This document shows, one piece after another, positions 47,453 through 56,810 of a stretch of DNA of 64,000 bases. Below the pieces are notes generated by a model. That model saw only the letters and a list, made by a program, of their open reading frames with translations, searched no databases and had not been told where the DNA came from. The stretch covers positions 1,860,001 through 1,924,000 of the forward strand of contig JABFRO010000001.1 in assembly GCA_013141125.1 (NCBI GenBank), written 5' to 3'. The position numbers were made by a program, and so were the translations under genes. Within the stretch, counting starts at the first letter, position 1. Each line of letters starts with the position of its first letter. The stretch comes from Methylophilaceae bacterium (GTDB lineage: Bacteria; Pseudomonadota; Gammaproteobacteria; Burkholderiales; Methylophilaceae).

Positions 47453-47692
47453 TCATCGCGTGATTGATTTTCTTACCTGATCAAGTGCCTCCTGCCCCGG
47501 AATGGTTTTGATCAGGCCATTTCTGACATCATCGCGGCGAGTGTGTGCTTCAGCAAGCCAAAGCTGCCATATATACCCATCCTCTAAAGGATCCAGGCTT
47601 TCAACCAGTCGATCGGCAAGCAAAGCCCTTGCCTCACTAGGGAGAGAAAGTGCTTCCTCGGCGATTTGTTCAACAGTCAGGTTCATTTTCAT
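47453..47692 (-). CDS. Addiction-module antidote family protein (RelB-like, orphan)
   Basis: A 79-residue protein with NLTVEQIAEEALSLPSEARA, LADRLVESLDPLEDGYI and IKTIPGQEALDQVRKSIT, matching the putative addiction-module component family, which is usually followed by a RelE/ParE-type toxin. No such toxin is seen downstream; the next genes are the DUF433-DUF5615 pair. It may be a leftover antitoxin or act with a toxin elsewhere. Confidence 0.82.
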   Translation of the reverse strand: MKMNLTVEQIAEEALSLPSEARALLADRLVESLDPLEDGYIWQLWLAEAHTRRDDVRNGLIKTIPGQEALDQVRKSITR

Positions 47693-47723
47693 GGCTCCAA
47701 GAGGTTGATATGAATGGATGAAA

Positions 47724-48542
47724 TCAAATCACATCCGCAAAATAGGATTCCGCCCGTTTGAAAAAGGCGTAGCTCAAGGGCAACAAAATCGCAATCAGGA
47801 TCGCGCCGGGTACCATGGCCATTAAGTCGGGCGGCTCGTTGCGCAACACTACGCTTTGGAAGCCATCAATAATGCCCGCCATGGGGTTAAGCGTGTAAAG
47901 CGTATATAACGTATTTGACCAATCGCCAGCCGCTTGCTGAATGAGCAGTTTATCTTTTACCAGTTGCAAAGGATAAATAACTGGGGAAGCATACATCAGC
48001 AAAGAAAGCAGAATCGGCAAGGCGGTGCCTACATCACGGTAGTAAACATTAATGGCAGCTCCAACAAAAGCAATGCTCAGCGCTGCCAAAATCGTATAAA
48101 GAATAATCAGTGGCACCCAGAGGATATAAACACTGGGAACAAACTGATACCAGGCCATAAGGACGGCCAGGATGATAAAGCTGATGCCTAGCTCTACTAG
48201 CTTGGTGATGACGGCTGTAAGTGGAAATATTTCACGGGGAAAGTAGATCTTTTTAATCAGGTTGGCGTTGCCAACCACGCTACCTACACCCTCAGATGCG
48301 GATTCCTGAAAAAAAATCCAGGGCAGAAGTGCTGCAAAAGTAAGCAGCGGATAGGGGATTTTTCCGCTGTCTATACCAACAAAGCTTCTCACCAATGAAA
48401 AAATAAGCACCAGCATGAGCGGCTTTATCACCGCCCAAGCAATACCAAGATAAGCCTGCTTGTAACGCATGACGATATTTTTCCATGCCAGAACCGCCAT
48501 TAACTCACGGTAATCATAGATATTTTTGAAAGCTGCAATCAT
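47724..48542 (-). CDS. wzm: Polysaccharide ABC exporter, permease Wzm
   Basis: A 272-residue ABC-2 type membrane protein with about six membrane segments. It starts with a cytoplasmic helix (FKNIYDYRELMAVLAWKNIV) and contains RYKQAYLGIAWAVIKPLMLV and YFPREIFPLTAVITKLVELG, characteristic of polysaccharide exporters. It pairs with Wzt, encoded 0.9 kb downstream. The two are normally adjacent. Confidence 0.92.
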   Translation of the reverse strand: MIAAFKNIYDYRELMAVLAWKNIVMRYKQAYLGIAWAVIKPLMLVLIFSLVRSFVGIDSGKIPYPLLTFAALLPWIFFQESASEGVGSVVGNANLIKKIYFPREIFPLTAVITKLVELGISFIILAVLMAWYQFVPSVYILWVPLIILYTILAALSIAFVGAAINVYYRDVGTALPILLSLLMYASPVIYPLQLVKDKLLIQQAAGDWSNTLYTLYTLNPMAGIIDGFQSVVLRNEPPDLMAMVPGAILIAILLPLSYAFFKRAESYFADVI

Positions 48543-48793
48543 TAAACCTCGCCATTACTTAATATGTACACGTTAACTTTAACATTAGATGCCAATACCT
48601 CAAAACTACGCACTTTTTTAACCAATCGAAATCTCCTTACACATAAGACTGCAAGTAGAAAAACCGCCAAATGGTTTTAGTGCTCAATATGGTGAATTCA
48701 TTTTTGGAATATTGAGGGATTTATCATCCACTATAGAACACTTGAGAAAAAAGCAATAAAGTAGCGCGAATGGCACTCTCTATCTCGACAAAA
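48543..48793. promoter_or_regulatory. Intergenic region upstream of wzm with an inverted repeat
   Basis: A 251-base AT-rich gap between the ligase end and wzm start. It separates the packed XrtA cluster from the export cassette and probably holds a separate promoter for wzm. An eight-base inverted repeat, CTCAATAT at 48683-48690 and ATATTGAG at 48709-48716, with an 18-base spacer, is the only structure noticed. No gene is evident. Confidence 0.45.
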
Positions 48794-50068
48794 TCATGGC
48801 AAAACTTTAGTTTTCAGATTTCCGCCTAATGTTCCCCATGTATCTTTTACCGCAATTTGATAAGTCAGCACTAAAATAATCACCAAATCATAGGGGTAAT
48901 CGAAATAGGAAAGTCCAAGGAATGCGCCGCCTGTTGCATAACCAATCAAGCTTACTTGTGTCATTAAAGCTAAGTCCACCGCCCATTTTCGACCGGGGTC
49001 TTGCTTGCACTCCTTTACAATTTTACGTCCTGTACGCCATGCTGTCAGACCTATCAAAAGAAACAAACCCAGGCCAATAAAACCCTGTTCACCCATGGCC
49101 TCAAAATAAACACTATGCACGTCATGCACGTCATCAGGGTTTGGTGCATAGCGGTCAAAAGTTGGCGACTTAAAGGTTTCAAATCCACCACCGGTAACGC
49201 GTTCTTTTGCCACATTGAAAGCAACGTGCCAAGCATTAATACGACCCATGGCGGAAGCATCCTGCTCGTAAGTCTTAATGGTATTCATGCGCTCCCAATA
49301 TTGAGGCGGCATGATAGCGGCCACCAATACAATGGCAACAAGTATGAAAATCGCTGTGCTGAATTTGTTGCGGCTTTTAAGCCACAGAAAACCACCCATA
49401 GCAGATGCTGCCAACAACGCACCACGAGACTGTGTTCCAATGGCGGAGATTAATGTCAAGACCATTGCAGATGCCAAGCCGAATTTAATTAGCTGATTCG
49501 TTGCCTGTAAATGTAAGTAACGTATTAAAGGCACAGTCATAATCATAGCCAATCCCAATTCGTTATTGCCCCCAATAAAAGTACCGGCGGGCCCTTGAAC
49601 ATGATGCACACCACCCTTCAAAATCGTAAAAATCCCGCCCTTGACTCCGTAAAAGGCAAAGGATAGTGCAATCACCCATACCAGACCTTCCAAACGTTTC
49701 CGGTCGGTGATTAACATGGCGGACAACAACACCATGAGCTGAATTTTCCATACTTTGTCCCACTGTAGCCAAGCAGCTTGCGGGTAAAAAGCAAAAAACG
49801 TGGTGAATGTTACCCAGCCAAAATAGATGACTAGCAAAATGGTTTCTGGTGTCCATGGCAGGCGCTTGGGTTCTTTAGAGAAAACATAAGCTGAGATTGT
49901 GATAGTTGCGGTCATCAATGCAAAAGGAATCGTCGTTGCGAACCCCCAAGCCAATTTGTGTGGATTCATCAAACTTAGCCATGACCAAAGATATATTCCG
50001 TAATGCGGGTGCTTGAACACCATAAGTAAAGCAGCAAATACTACTGCAGTAACAATAGCATCCCTCAT
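48794..50068 (-). CDS. O-antigen-ligase-like protein, exosortase A system-associated
   Basis: A 424-residue polytopic membrane protein of the Wzy/WaaL-type ligase fold. It resembles the family named putative O-glycosylation ligase of exosortase A systems (TIGR03097, by recall). Seen are LMNPHKLAWGF, FIGGNNELGLAMIMTVPL, SRGALLAASAMGGFLW and the large periplasmic loop with GRINAWHVAFNVA and HDVHSVYFEAMGEQGFIGLG. It may transfer glycan to sorted proteins or polymerise it. The gene overlaps the preceding CapK-like gene by four bases. Confidence 0.9.
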   Translation of the reverse strand: MRDAIVTAVVFAALLMVFKHPHYGIYLWSWLSLMNPHKLAWGFATTIPFALMTATITISAYVFSKEPKRLPWTPETILLVIYFGWVTFTTFFAFYPQAAWLQWDKVWKIQLMVLLSAMLITDRKRLEGLVWVIALSFAFYGVKGGIFTILKGGVHHVQGPAGTFIGGNNELGLAMIMTVPLIRYLHLQATNQLIKFGLASAMVLTLISAIGTQSRGALLAASAMGGFLWLKSRNKFSTAIFILVAIVLVAAIMPPQYWERMNTIKTYEQDASAMGRINAWHVAFNVAKERVTGGGFETFKSPTFDRYAPNPDDVHDVHSVYFEAMGEQGFIGLGLFLLIGLTAWRTGRKIVKECKQDPGRKWAVDLALMTQVSLIGYATGGAFLGLSYFDYPYDLVIILVLTYQIAVKDTWGTLGGNLKTKVLP

Positions 50069-51441
50069 GCCACAGCCTTTGTCTGACTTGCCACCACTTT
50101 GCTAACAATATAGCGAAATTTTCCCGAAGCTTCTTTCGGTATTTCAGCAACGCGTTCAATTTGTATGTGCACCCCTACACCTAAACGTTGCTTGAAACCT
50201 GCCACAATAGCCTGCATGCTTTCCGCTTTAAAGTTGGATTCATTCACAATAAAAACATTCGTCAAATCCAGACTTTCCTGAATTATTTTAAATTCCTTCA
50301 CACCCGGCAAATCACGTATCACGTAGACCAATGCCAAACCATGCATCACCGTTCCATCCTGCGCCACCACAAAATCGGTGGTTCTGCCCTGAATTTCCTT
50401 GAGCACGGGTAAGCCGCGTCCACAGGCACAGGGCTGGTCATCCAGCACGCCAATATCGCCGGTCCGATAACGAATAAAGGGGAAATCGCTGGTGGCCAGA
50501 TGCGTTGTGACAATTTCTCCCGCTTGTCCGTGAGGCAAAGGCTTGCCGTCGGCATCAATGATTTCCACAATAATATCTTCTGCCGTGATGTGCATTCCTC
50601 CCTCAGGACATTCATGGGCAATAAAGCCGGCATCGCGTCCGCCATAGCCGTTGGCCACCTTGCAGCCAAAAATACGTTCTATTTGTTCACGTTGATGATC
50701 GTAAAGCTTTTCTGAAGTCACGAAGGCAACACGAATGCCCAAATCATCCATGCGCTGACCGCATGCCTCGGCATGCTGGGCAATATGTGTCAGGGCGGAA
50801 GGGTATCCGAACAGCATTTTAGGTCGCATGTTGCGAATTTCCGCAACAAAGCCATCCAATTTGGCGGCAGACATCTCAAAGGCGGGTAATAACTTGGTAC
50901 GTAACAATTTATCGCGTATCAGGCGCACCTTATCCTGCGTGCCTAATTCAATTGGCGAGCCCCACACCACGATTTCAGGATCACCGATATCTACATTCCA
51001 CCAGCGGGTGGCACGCCATTTGGCAGCCACATCGTGACTGACACGTTCGTTGCCCAGAAAGAAAATGAGCGGCTCACCACTGGAGCCACCGGTATTAAAA
51101 CGGGAAAGGTTTTTCGCGACTTCAGATTTCATTTGTTCAGTGTTGGCTCGAATCACTTCCTTGGTCAAAAACGGCAATCGTGCAAGATCGGAAATACTGC
51201 TGACAGTTGAGGGAACAAATGCATGTTGACGGAAAAGATCACGATAATAAGGCACCTGTTTATCAACTTCTAACAGAAAAGTACGTAGTTTTTCAACCTG
51301 CAAGGCATTTAACTCTTTAGGCGACAACCATTGGGTTTGTTCCATTTCCTTGCGGATTTTAACCGTATCATGCTTCTTCAATTTTTCATGAAACGGAAAT
51401 AAACAAGAAGACACCAAATAGGTATATACATTTAGTGACAT
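50065..51441 (-). CDS. CapK/phenylacetate-CoA ligase-like adenylating enzyme
   Basis: A 458-residue member of the ANL superfamily. The AMP-binding region is RFNTGGSSGEPLIFFLG, followed by GYGGRDAGFIAHECPEGG and FPFIRYRTGDIGVLDDQPCACGRG, the last holding a cysteine pair. Such proteins recur in capsule and XrtA loci and are thought to activate an acid for attachment to the glycan; the substrate is not known. It overlaps both neighbours. Confidence 0.88.
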   Translation of the reverse strand: MSLNVYTYLVSSCLFPFHEKLKKHDTVKIRKEMEQTQWLSPKELNALQVEKLRTFLLEVDKQVPYYRDLFRQHAFVPSTVSSISDLARLPFLTKEVIRANTEQMKSEVAKNLSRFNTGGSSGEPLIFFLGNERVSHDVAAKWRATRWWNVDIGDPEIVVWGSPIELGTQDKVRLIRDKLLRTKLLPAFEMSAAKLDGFVAEIRNMRPKMLFGYPSALTHIAQHAEACGQRMDDLGIRVAFVTSEKLYDHQREQIERIFGCKVANGYGGRDAGFIAHECPEGGMHITAEDIIVEIIDADGKPLPHGQAGEIVTTHLATSDFPFIRYRTGDIGVLDDQPCACGRGLPVLKEIQGRTTDFVVAQDGTVMHGLALVYVIRDLPGVKEFKIIQESLDLTNVFIVNESNFKAESMQAIVAGFKQRLGVGVHIQIERVAEIPKEASGKFRYIVSKVVASQTKAVA

Positions 51442-52697
51442 GTATTTGATTCCTTAGAGGCAGCCTCTGGAAACACACAAGACTTTGCGACAGCATTCAG
51501 TTTGCTAATCTCCTGAAACTCATCAACCAATTTGCCAACTCGAGTGTCCCATGCGTTTTCTCTGGCATAGTCAATGATTTTATCTTTATCCCACGTCTGC
51601 TTCAGTGCTAATGCCAAGGCGCATTGCAATGCCTCTTGATCGCCAAATGGAACAATCGTACCCAGTTCAGCTTGGCTCACCACTTCAGCATTGCCACCAA
51701 CATCGGTGGTAATCACGGGCAAGCCACAAGCCATAGCCTCCAGAAAAACGTTGGCCCAGCCTTCATTGCTGGTTGCCAGAACGAATACATCAGCCGCTGA
51801 AAGTGGTTCTTTTAAAACTTCGGATTTCATAGCACCGGTAAAAATAACATGCTGACCCAGATTCAGCCGGGCAACCTGGTCGCGCAACTGCGCCCCAATA
51901 TCACCTTCCGGGCTGGGCCCGCCCACTATAAGATAGCGCAAATCAGGAAAATCCTGAATAAGTACCGGCAGGCAATCAATAACGCGATGAAAGCCTTTAC
52001 GCTCAACCAAGCCGCCTATGCTGATCAGCACGGGTGCATCTAATGACAGCCCCAGACTGGCACGTGCTTTTATCTTGTCGACCACATGAAACTTTGCCGT
52101 ATCTACGCCATTCCCCACCACTTGCACTTGTGATGCAGGAACACCTATCGCAAGCGCAATTTGGCGCAATGAGTCGGATACTGAAAAAACCCTGGCTGCA
52201 GATTTCAACGCCACACGCATGCGTTTCCGAAACATGGCTTGTTTGGCCAGACGTGATTCCGTGCCTCGCAGTGTTACAGTAAACGGCACCGCCAGCCATC
52301 GACCCAGCAAACTCGCCGCATAGCCATCGGGATAGGCAAAATGACTATCTATAATATCGCAACGTTGTTCACGCTGAAGTCTGCGCAGCAAGCGGTAAGT
52401 GCTTAACGCCAAAAAAAATCCGTCCAGTCTTTTAAATAACCCGGGAATAGAGAAAAACCGGGGATGCAGCACTTCAATGCCATCCGCCTTTTCACGATAC
52501 GGTGGCTCGGGGCGAAAATGTGGGCGAAAAACTCGGATTAAACCTTGAAACGGAAACCATGGCACGGGCGCAACCACCATCAACGGCAACTGCTTGGCAA
52601 CTCGAAACATGCGCTCTCGTATAAAAACACCTGCGCCAGGTTGCACGGTATTGGGAAACAGAGTGGAAAAAACCACGATATGCGGCGGCTTAAGCAC
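51432..52697 (-). CDS. Family 4 glycosyltransferase
   Basis: A 421-residue GT-B fold retaining glycosyltransferase. The N-terminal domain starts HIVVFSTLFPNTVQPGAGVF, and the donor site is seen as LISIGGLVERKGFHRVIDCL and, near the end, EGWANVFLEAMACGLPVITT with the E-x7-E motif. It overlaps genes on both sides, so is translated with the XrtA cluster. It probably adds one of the backbone sugars; donor and acceptor are unknown. Confidence 0.9.
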   Translation of the reverse strand: MLKPPHIVVFSTLFPNTVQPGAGVFIRERMFRVAKQLPLMVVAPVPWFPFQGLIRVFRPHFRPEPPYREKADGIEVLHPRFFSIPGLFKRLDGFFLALSTYRLLRRLQREQRCDIIDSHFAYPDGYAASLLGRWLAVPFTVTLRGTESRLAKQAMFRKRMRVALKSAARVFSVSDSLRQIALAIGVPASQVQVVGNGVDTAKFHVVDKIKARASLGLSLDAPVLISIGGLVERKGFHRVIDCLPVLIQDFPDLRYLIVGGPSPEGDIGAQLRDQVARLNLGQHVIFTGAMKSEVLKEPLSAADVFVLATSNEGWANVFLEAMACGLPVITTDVGGNAEVVSQAELGTIVPFGDQEALQCALALALKQTWDKDKIIDYARENAWDTRVGKLVDEFQEISKLNAVAKSCVFPEAASKESNTCH

Positions 52698-53910
52698 TAT
52701 CTTTACCTGTCTTGGTCAACCGGTGGTAAATGGCCTTGTAATTCGAGACAGAGTTTTTCCAGTTGCGCTCACTTTCCACATAAAACCTGCCTGCCGCTTT
52801 CATTTTTGGCCAGCTTTCCGGTTTTGCAAGCAAATCCACCACTTTGTTCGCTAAATCCTGTTCGGATTCAGCTTTGAACAACACACCGGTTTCACCGTCG
52901 CGAATCAATTCCTTATGCCCGCCCACATCCGATGCAACAAACAAACGCGCCTGTGCCATGGCTTCCAAGGGCTTCAACGGTGTCACCAATTCGGTCAAGC
53001 GCATGGAATGTCGCGGATAAACCAACACATCCACCAAATCGTAATAACGATTGACTTCACTATGCGGTACACGCCCGGCAAACTTGACCTTGTCCGCAAT
53101 GCCCAACTGCTGCGCCTGTTGTTTCAGCGCTTCTTCTTGTGGACCACCACCCACCAACAACACACGCACATCGGGGGCACCTTTGAGAATCTGCGGTAAA
53201 GCGGCCAATAGCAAATCCAGCCCTTCATAAGCATAAAACGAGCCGATAAAACCCAAAATACGGGCATTACCCAAACCAAGCTGCGCCTTTAACTCGGCAT
53301 CCGGCGTACCGCCCACCGAGAACTTTTCAATATCAACGGCATTGGGAATTACGGTTACCTTGTCTGAATCTATACCACGCGCCACGATATCAGCACGCAA
53401 CCCTTCGCAAATGGTTGTGACAGCATCCGCATGTTTAAAGGCATAGGTTTCCATCGCACGTGTCAATCGGTAACGCACACTGCCTTCCGTCGTTGTGCCA
53501 TGATCGGCCGCCGCATCCTCCCAGAATGCGCGCGTTTCATAAACCACCGGCAAACCCAACACATGACCAACCCGTAATGCAGGCAATGCCGTTAATACCG
53601 GCGAATGCGCATGCAGAATATCGGGTTTGACGATGGCAATCACTTCACGCAAACGCTGTGCCAAACTGGACATGACAGCCAGAGGGTTGCCTGGCTGAAT
53701 TCGGCCAAAAATACCATGATGTTTGGGCGTACGATAAAAATGCAGCTCATCCACATCCTCTTCCAGCACTTCGCAATTAATTTGCTTTTCACTCGTGAGA
53801 TGAAATGTTTCCCACCCCAGCGCACGCTGCTCACGCAGTATGGCTGCTGTGCGAAAAGTGTAGCCGCTGTGCAGCGGGATGGAGTGATCCAGAATATGAA
53901 GAATGCGCAT
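52690..53910 (-). CDS. XrtA-system glycosyltransferase, family 4 (TIGR04063-like)
   Basis: A 406-residue GT-B glycosyltransferase. The opening MRILHILDHSIPLHSGYTFR matches the exosortase A-associated group recalled as TIGR04063 (Daro_2409 family). The donor site has ARILGFIGSFYAYEGLDLLL and LVTPLKPLEAMAQARLFVAS. The start is set to ATG 53910, whose A is shared with the upstream methyltransferase stop; a longer frame to 53952 is open but not family-like. Role: transfer of a sugar in the XrtA-linked exopolysaccharide. Confidence 0.9.
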   Translation of the reverse strand: MRILHILDHSIPLHSGYTFRTAAILREQRALGWETFHLTSEKQINCEVLEEDVDELHFYRTPKHHGIFGRIQPGNPLAVMSSLAQRLREVIAIVKPDILHAHSPVLTALPALRVGHVLGLPVVYETRAFWEDAAADHGTTTEGSVRYRLTRAMETYAFKHADAVTTICEGLRADIVARGIDSDKVTVIPNAVDIEKFSVGGTPDAELKAQLGLGNARILGFIGSFYAYEGLDLLLAALPQILKGAPDVRVLLVGGGPQEEALKQQAQQLGIADKVKFAGRVPHSEVNRYYDLVDVLVYPRHSMRLTELVTPLKPLEAMAQARLFVASDVGGHKELIRDGETGVLFKAESEQDLANKVVDLLAKPESWPKMKAAGRFYVESERNWKNSVSNYKAIYHRLTKTGKDSA

Positions 53911-54830
53911 TAATTTTCTTTCTTGCGGCATACCAGCCAGAAACCTAGCCAACGCAGATCCTGATCTGATATGTGGCGAAAGGACTCGGCAATCTTCGGT
54001 CGTACAAGGCTAACATCAGAAGTGTCGGCCAACAAAGTTGGTTCAAGTGTAACAATATCAAATCCTGTTTGCGCAAGGATTGCGCGATAAGCATTCACTC
54101 GCAGGCGATTTGGCACGCCTTTGTGACTGTACATTAACTGCCAAAGGCTTTCCGACCAATATAAAAAGTCTAGTGGATTTGATAAGTGTAAACCGTGACT
54201 TTTCAAATCAACCTGATGAATAGCGATGGCATCGCGCTTCATGGCAACATACATATCGTTAAACGTGGCGGGCAAATCATTAACGTGCTCAAGCACCGCA
54301 CGTGAAAGAACCAAATCAATTTGGTCACGCAAACCAGATAGCCCATTAGGATCAATGTGGTAGCGTATAAATTCAGGATTAAAACCTGCTGCCGGGCTGT
54401 TAACTTCGAGCATGCAGTTTTGTGCACGTTGCTGCGCCTCTTTTCCCAAACTGGCCAGAAGCTCTTGAATCACAGCCAGATTTTTCTCGGACAATTGGAC
54501 AAGTGGGAAACGATCAACACAAACTACCGACTCTGCGCCATGGGCTATCATTAATAATGCTACCCCAGGAAGATCGCCAGGACCATACTCCAAAATATGT
54601 TTTCCCGCTAGAAAAGCACTAATAGCCGACGGTGCTACGCCAAGCTTGGCGAAATAGTCATCAAAACAACGTTGAAAGTATCTAGCCGCTTGAGCGGAAG
54701 TCTCTTCATCAAGGCCGCGTCCGGTTTCTCCAGTAAATCGCACATACCAAGCAGGTGCAAAGCGCGCAAGCTGATTGGTAAGCGTTGCTTTTACGATCCG
54801 CTTGGCAGCACACAATGTTGTAATCGTCAT
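53910..54830 (-). CDS. SAM-dependent methyltransferase, class I-like
   Basis: A 306-residue protein with a glycine-poor motif I (HILEYGPGDLPGVALLMIAH), an acidic motif at VVCVDRFPL and DLVLSRAVLEHVNDLPATF, typical of class I methyltransferases. The substrate is probably a sugar of the polysaccharide or a lipid carrier intermediate, by context only. It is two bases from asnB and shares one base with the next glycosyltransferase. Confidence 0.83.
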   Translation of the reverse strand: MTITTLCAAKRIVKATLTNQLARFAPAWYVRFTGETGRGLDEETSAQAARYFQRCFDDYFAKLGVAPSAISAFLAGKHILEYGPGDLPGVALLMIAHGAESVVCVDRFPLVQLSEKNLAVIQELLASLGKEAQQRAQNCMLEVNSPAAGFNPEFIRYHIDPNGLSGLRDQIDLVLSRAVLEHVNDLPATFNDMYVAMKRDAIAIHQVDLKSHGLHLSNPLDFLYWSESLWQLMYSHKGVPNRLRVNAYRAILAQTGFDIVTLEPTLLADTSDVSLVRPKIAESFRHISDQDLRWLGFWLVCRKKEN

Positions 54831-54832
54831 AC

Positions 54833-56746
54833 CTATACTCCAGCAACCGTTACACTTTGTTCCGTCAGTCTCAAAAATGATTCAAACATCAACAATGTCC
54901 ACAGTGCAGTACTGTAATCGCGCACACCGGATTGATGTTGCTCGACTAGCTCATGCAGATAATCGCTGTTGAAATAGCCGGTATCAGCCAGCACAGGCCC
55001 CAGAACGGCATTGCGTACTTTTTCTTTTAGCGGGCCGCGAAACCAGCTGGCCAATGGCACACCAAAACCCATTTTCTTGCGGTAAAGAATATTATTAGGC
55101 AAATACGGTTCCATGGTTTTTTTAAAGATATATTTGCCCTCCCCCCCTTTGAGCTTGAGCGAGGGTTCTATGCAGGAAGCCCATTCCACCAGCTTGTGAT
55201 CCATGAGCGGATCGCGTACTTCCAGCGCGTGCGCCATGCTGGCTCTGTCTACCTTGGTGAGAATATCGCCGACCAGATAGGTTTTCATATCCAGATATTG
55301 CACGCGCGAAAGTGGATCTCGTGTGGGCGAGCGGGCATCGTGGCGTTGCATGACTTCCACCGCACGATAGCCTTGCAGCTTAAGCTTGAAACTGGGGCTG
55401 AACAAACGGTCGCGCATATCGTCGCTCAATAGTGAAATGCTATGAAAATAGCCTTCTACCGAATCACGCGCCATGCCTTCCAGCGTGGCTTTGGCTCGGA
55501 AAATTTTGGGAGCCCAATCCGCTTTGGGATAAACACGTCCCAATAGTCCAAACAAGGGGCGGCGTATTGGTGTTGGCACCAGGCTACGCATACGCTCTTC
55601 ATTCAAATGCCAGCGATAGCGCCGATAACCGGCAAAACTTTCATCGCCACCGTCACCAGATAAAGCTACAGTTACGCTCTTGCGTGCCAGCTCGCACACC
55701 CGGTAAGTAGGAATAGCCGAGCTGTCCGCATAAGGCTCATCATAAATCGCGGCCAATTTGTCAACCAGATCAAAATCTTCAGGATCCACTTGCTCAACTC
55801 GATGATTGGTTTTGTAGCGGGTAGCCACTTGTGCGGCGTATTCGGATTCATTGAAGGCAGGGTCACCAAAGGATATGGAGCAGGTGTTGACCGGCTCATC
55901 CGACAAACCAGCCATGATGGCGACGACGGCGCTGGAATCCACGCCGCCGGATAGAAAAGCGCCGAGAGGCACTTCGGCCACCATACGAATCTTGATGGAT
56001 TCACGCAGCAAACGCAGCAGCTCTTCCTGTGCCTCCTGTTCCGATATTTTTGCGATGGGTTGAAAAGGCACATCCCAGTATTCACGCGATTGGGGTAAAG
56101 ACTGGCCGCGCTTTATTGTAAGTGTGTGACCGGGTGGCAGTTTGTAGGCATTCTGATAAATCGTACGCGGTTCTGCCACGTAGCCATAAGCAAAATACTC
56201 TTCAATCGCACAGGGATCTATCTCACGTCCGCAGGCCGGATAAGCCGTCAAGGCCTTAAGTTCAGAGCCGAAAATCAGCATGCCATCCTCAGCCAAGCCG
56301 TAGAACAAAGGTTTTACTCCTAAACGATCACGCGCAAGAAACAGTGTTTCCTGCCGTTGATCCCACAAGGCAAAAGCAAACATGCCGCGAAAGCGATCTA
56401 CGCACTTTTCGCCCCATTGCTCCCAGGCATGAACGATGACTTCAGTATCACAACGTGTGCGGAACACATGTCCCAATGCCTGCAACTCGGGAATCAGATC
56501 GACAAAGTTGTAGATTTCACCATTGAATACTACCACCACGCTGCCATCTTCATTGAACAAAGGCTGGTGGCCGGAAGAGAGATCAATAATGGACAAACGC
56601 CTGTGTCCCAGACCTACGCCTGGCTCCGTATGCAAGCCACCCTCGTCCGGTCCGCGGTGAAATTGCGTCTGATTCATGTGCGCCAACACTTGCTGATCGA
56701 CATCGCGCTTTTCTTTTAGATCAAAAATACCGACTAATCCACACAT
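54833..56746 (-). CDS. XrtA-system amidotransferase, asparagine synthetase-like
   Basis: A 637-residue two-domain enzyme. The N-terminal glutaminase domain starts MCGLVGIFDL with the nucleophile Cys2 and has RRLSIIDLSSGHQPLF and VVVFNGEIYN. The synthetase domain has the pyrophosphate loop AFLSGGVDSSAVVAIMAG and ALSGDGGDESFAGYRRYRW. The sequence matches the exosortase A system-associated amidotransferase group (TIGR03108, by recall). It probably amidates a sugar acid, for example a uronic acid, in the exopolysaccharide, which fits the UDP-glucuronate epimerase gene next to it. Confidence 0.93.
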   Translation of the reverse strand: MCGLVGIFDLKEKRDVDQQVLAHMNQTQFHRGPDEGGLHTEPGVGLGHRRLSIIDLSSGHQPLFNEDGSVVVVFNGEIYNFVDLIPELQALGHVFRTRCDTEVIVHAWEQWGEKCVDRFRGMFAFALWDQRQETLFLARDRLGVKPLFYGLAEDGMLIFGSELKALTAYPACGREIDPCAIEEYFAYGYVAEPRTIYQNAYKLPPGHTLTIKRGQSLPQSREYWDVPFQPIAKISEQEAQEELLRLLRESIKIRMVAEVPLGAFLSGGVDSSAVVAIMAGLSDEPVNTCSISFGDPAFNESEYAAQVATRYKTNHRVEQVDPEDFDLVDKLAAIYDEPYADSSAIPTYRVCELARKSVTVALSGDGGDESFAGYRRYRWHLNEERMRSLVPTPIRRPLFGLLGRVYPKADWAPKIFRAKATLEGMARDSVEGYFHSISLLSDDMRDRLFSPSFKLKLQGYRAVEVMQRHDARSPTRDPLSRVQYLDMKTYLVGDILTKVDRASMAHALEVRDPLMDHKLVEWASCIEPSLKLKGGEGKYIFKKTMEPYLPNNILYRKKMGFGVPLASWFRGPLKEKVRNAVLGPVLADTGYFNSDYLHELVEQHQSGVRDYSTALWTLLMFESFLRLTEQSVTVAGV

Positions 56747-56810
56747 GAAACTAATGACCCTTCATCTATTTATACAGGTGATTAAAGCAATAAAAAAACC
56801 TGACACACGA

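Noticed and set aside
51432-54830. Possible extra genes on the plus strand within the glycosyltransferase block
   Set aside because: All plus-strand frames there are short, overlap conserved minus-strand genes and have no recognisable domains.
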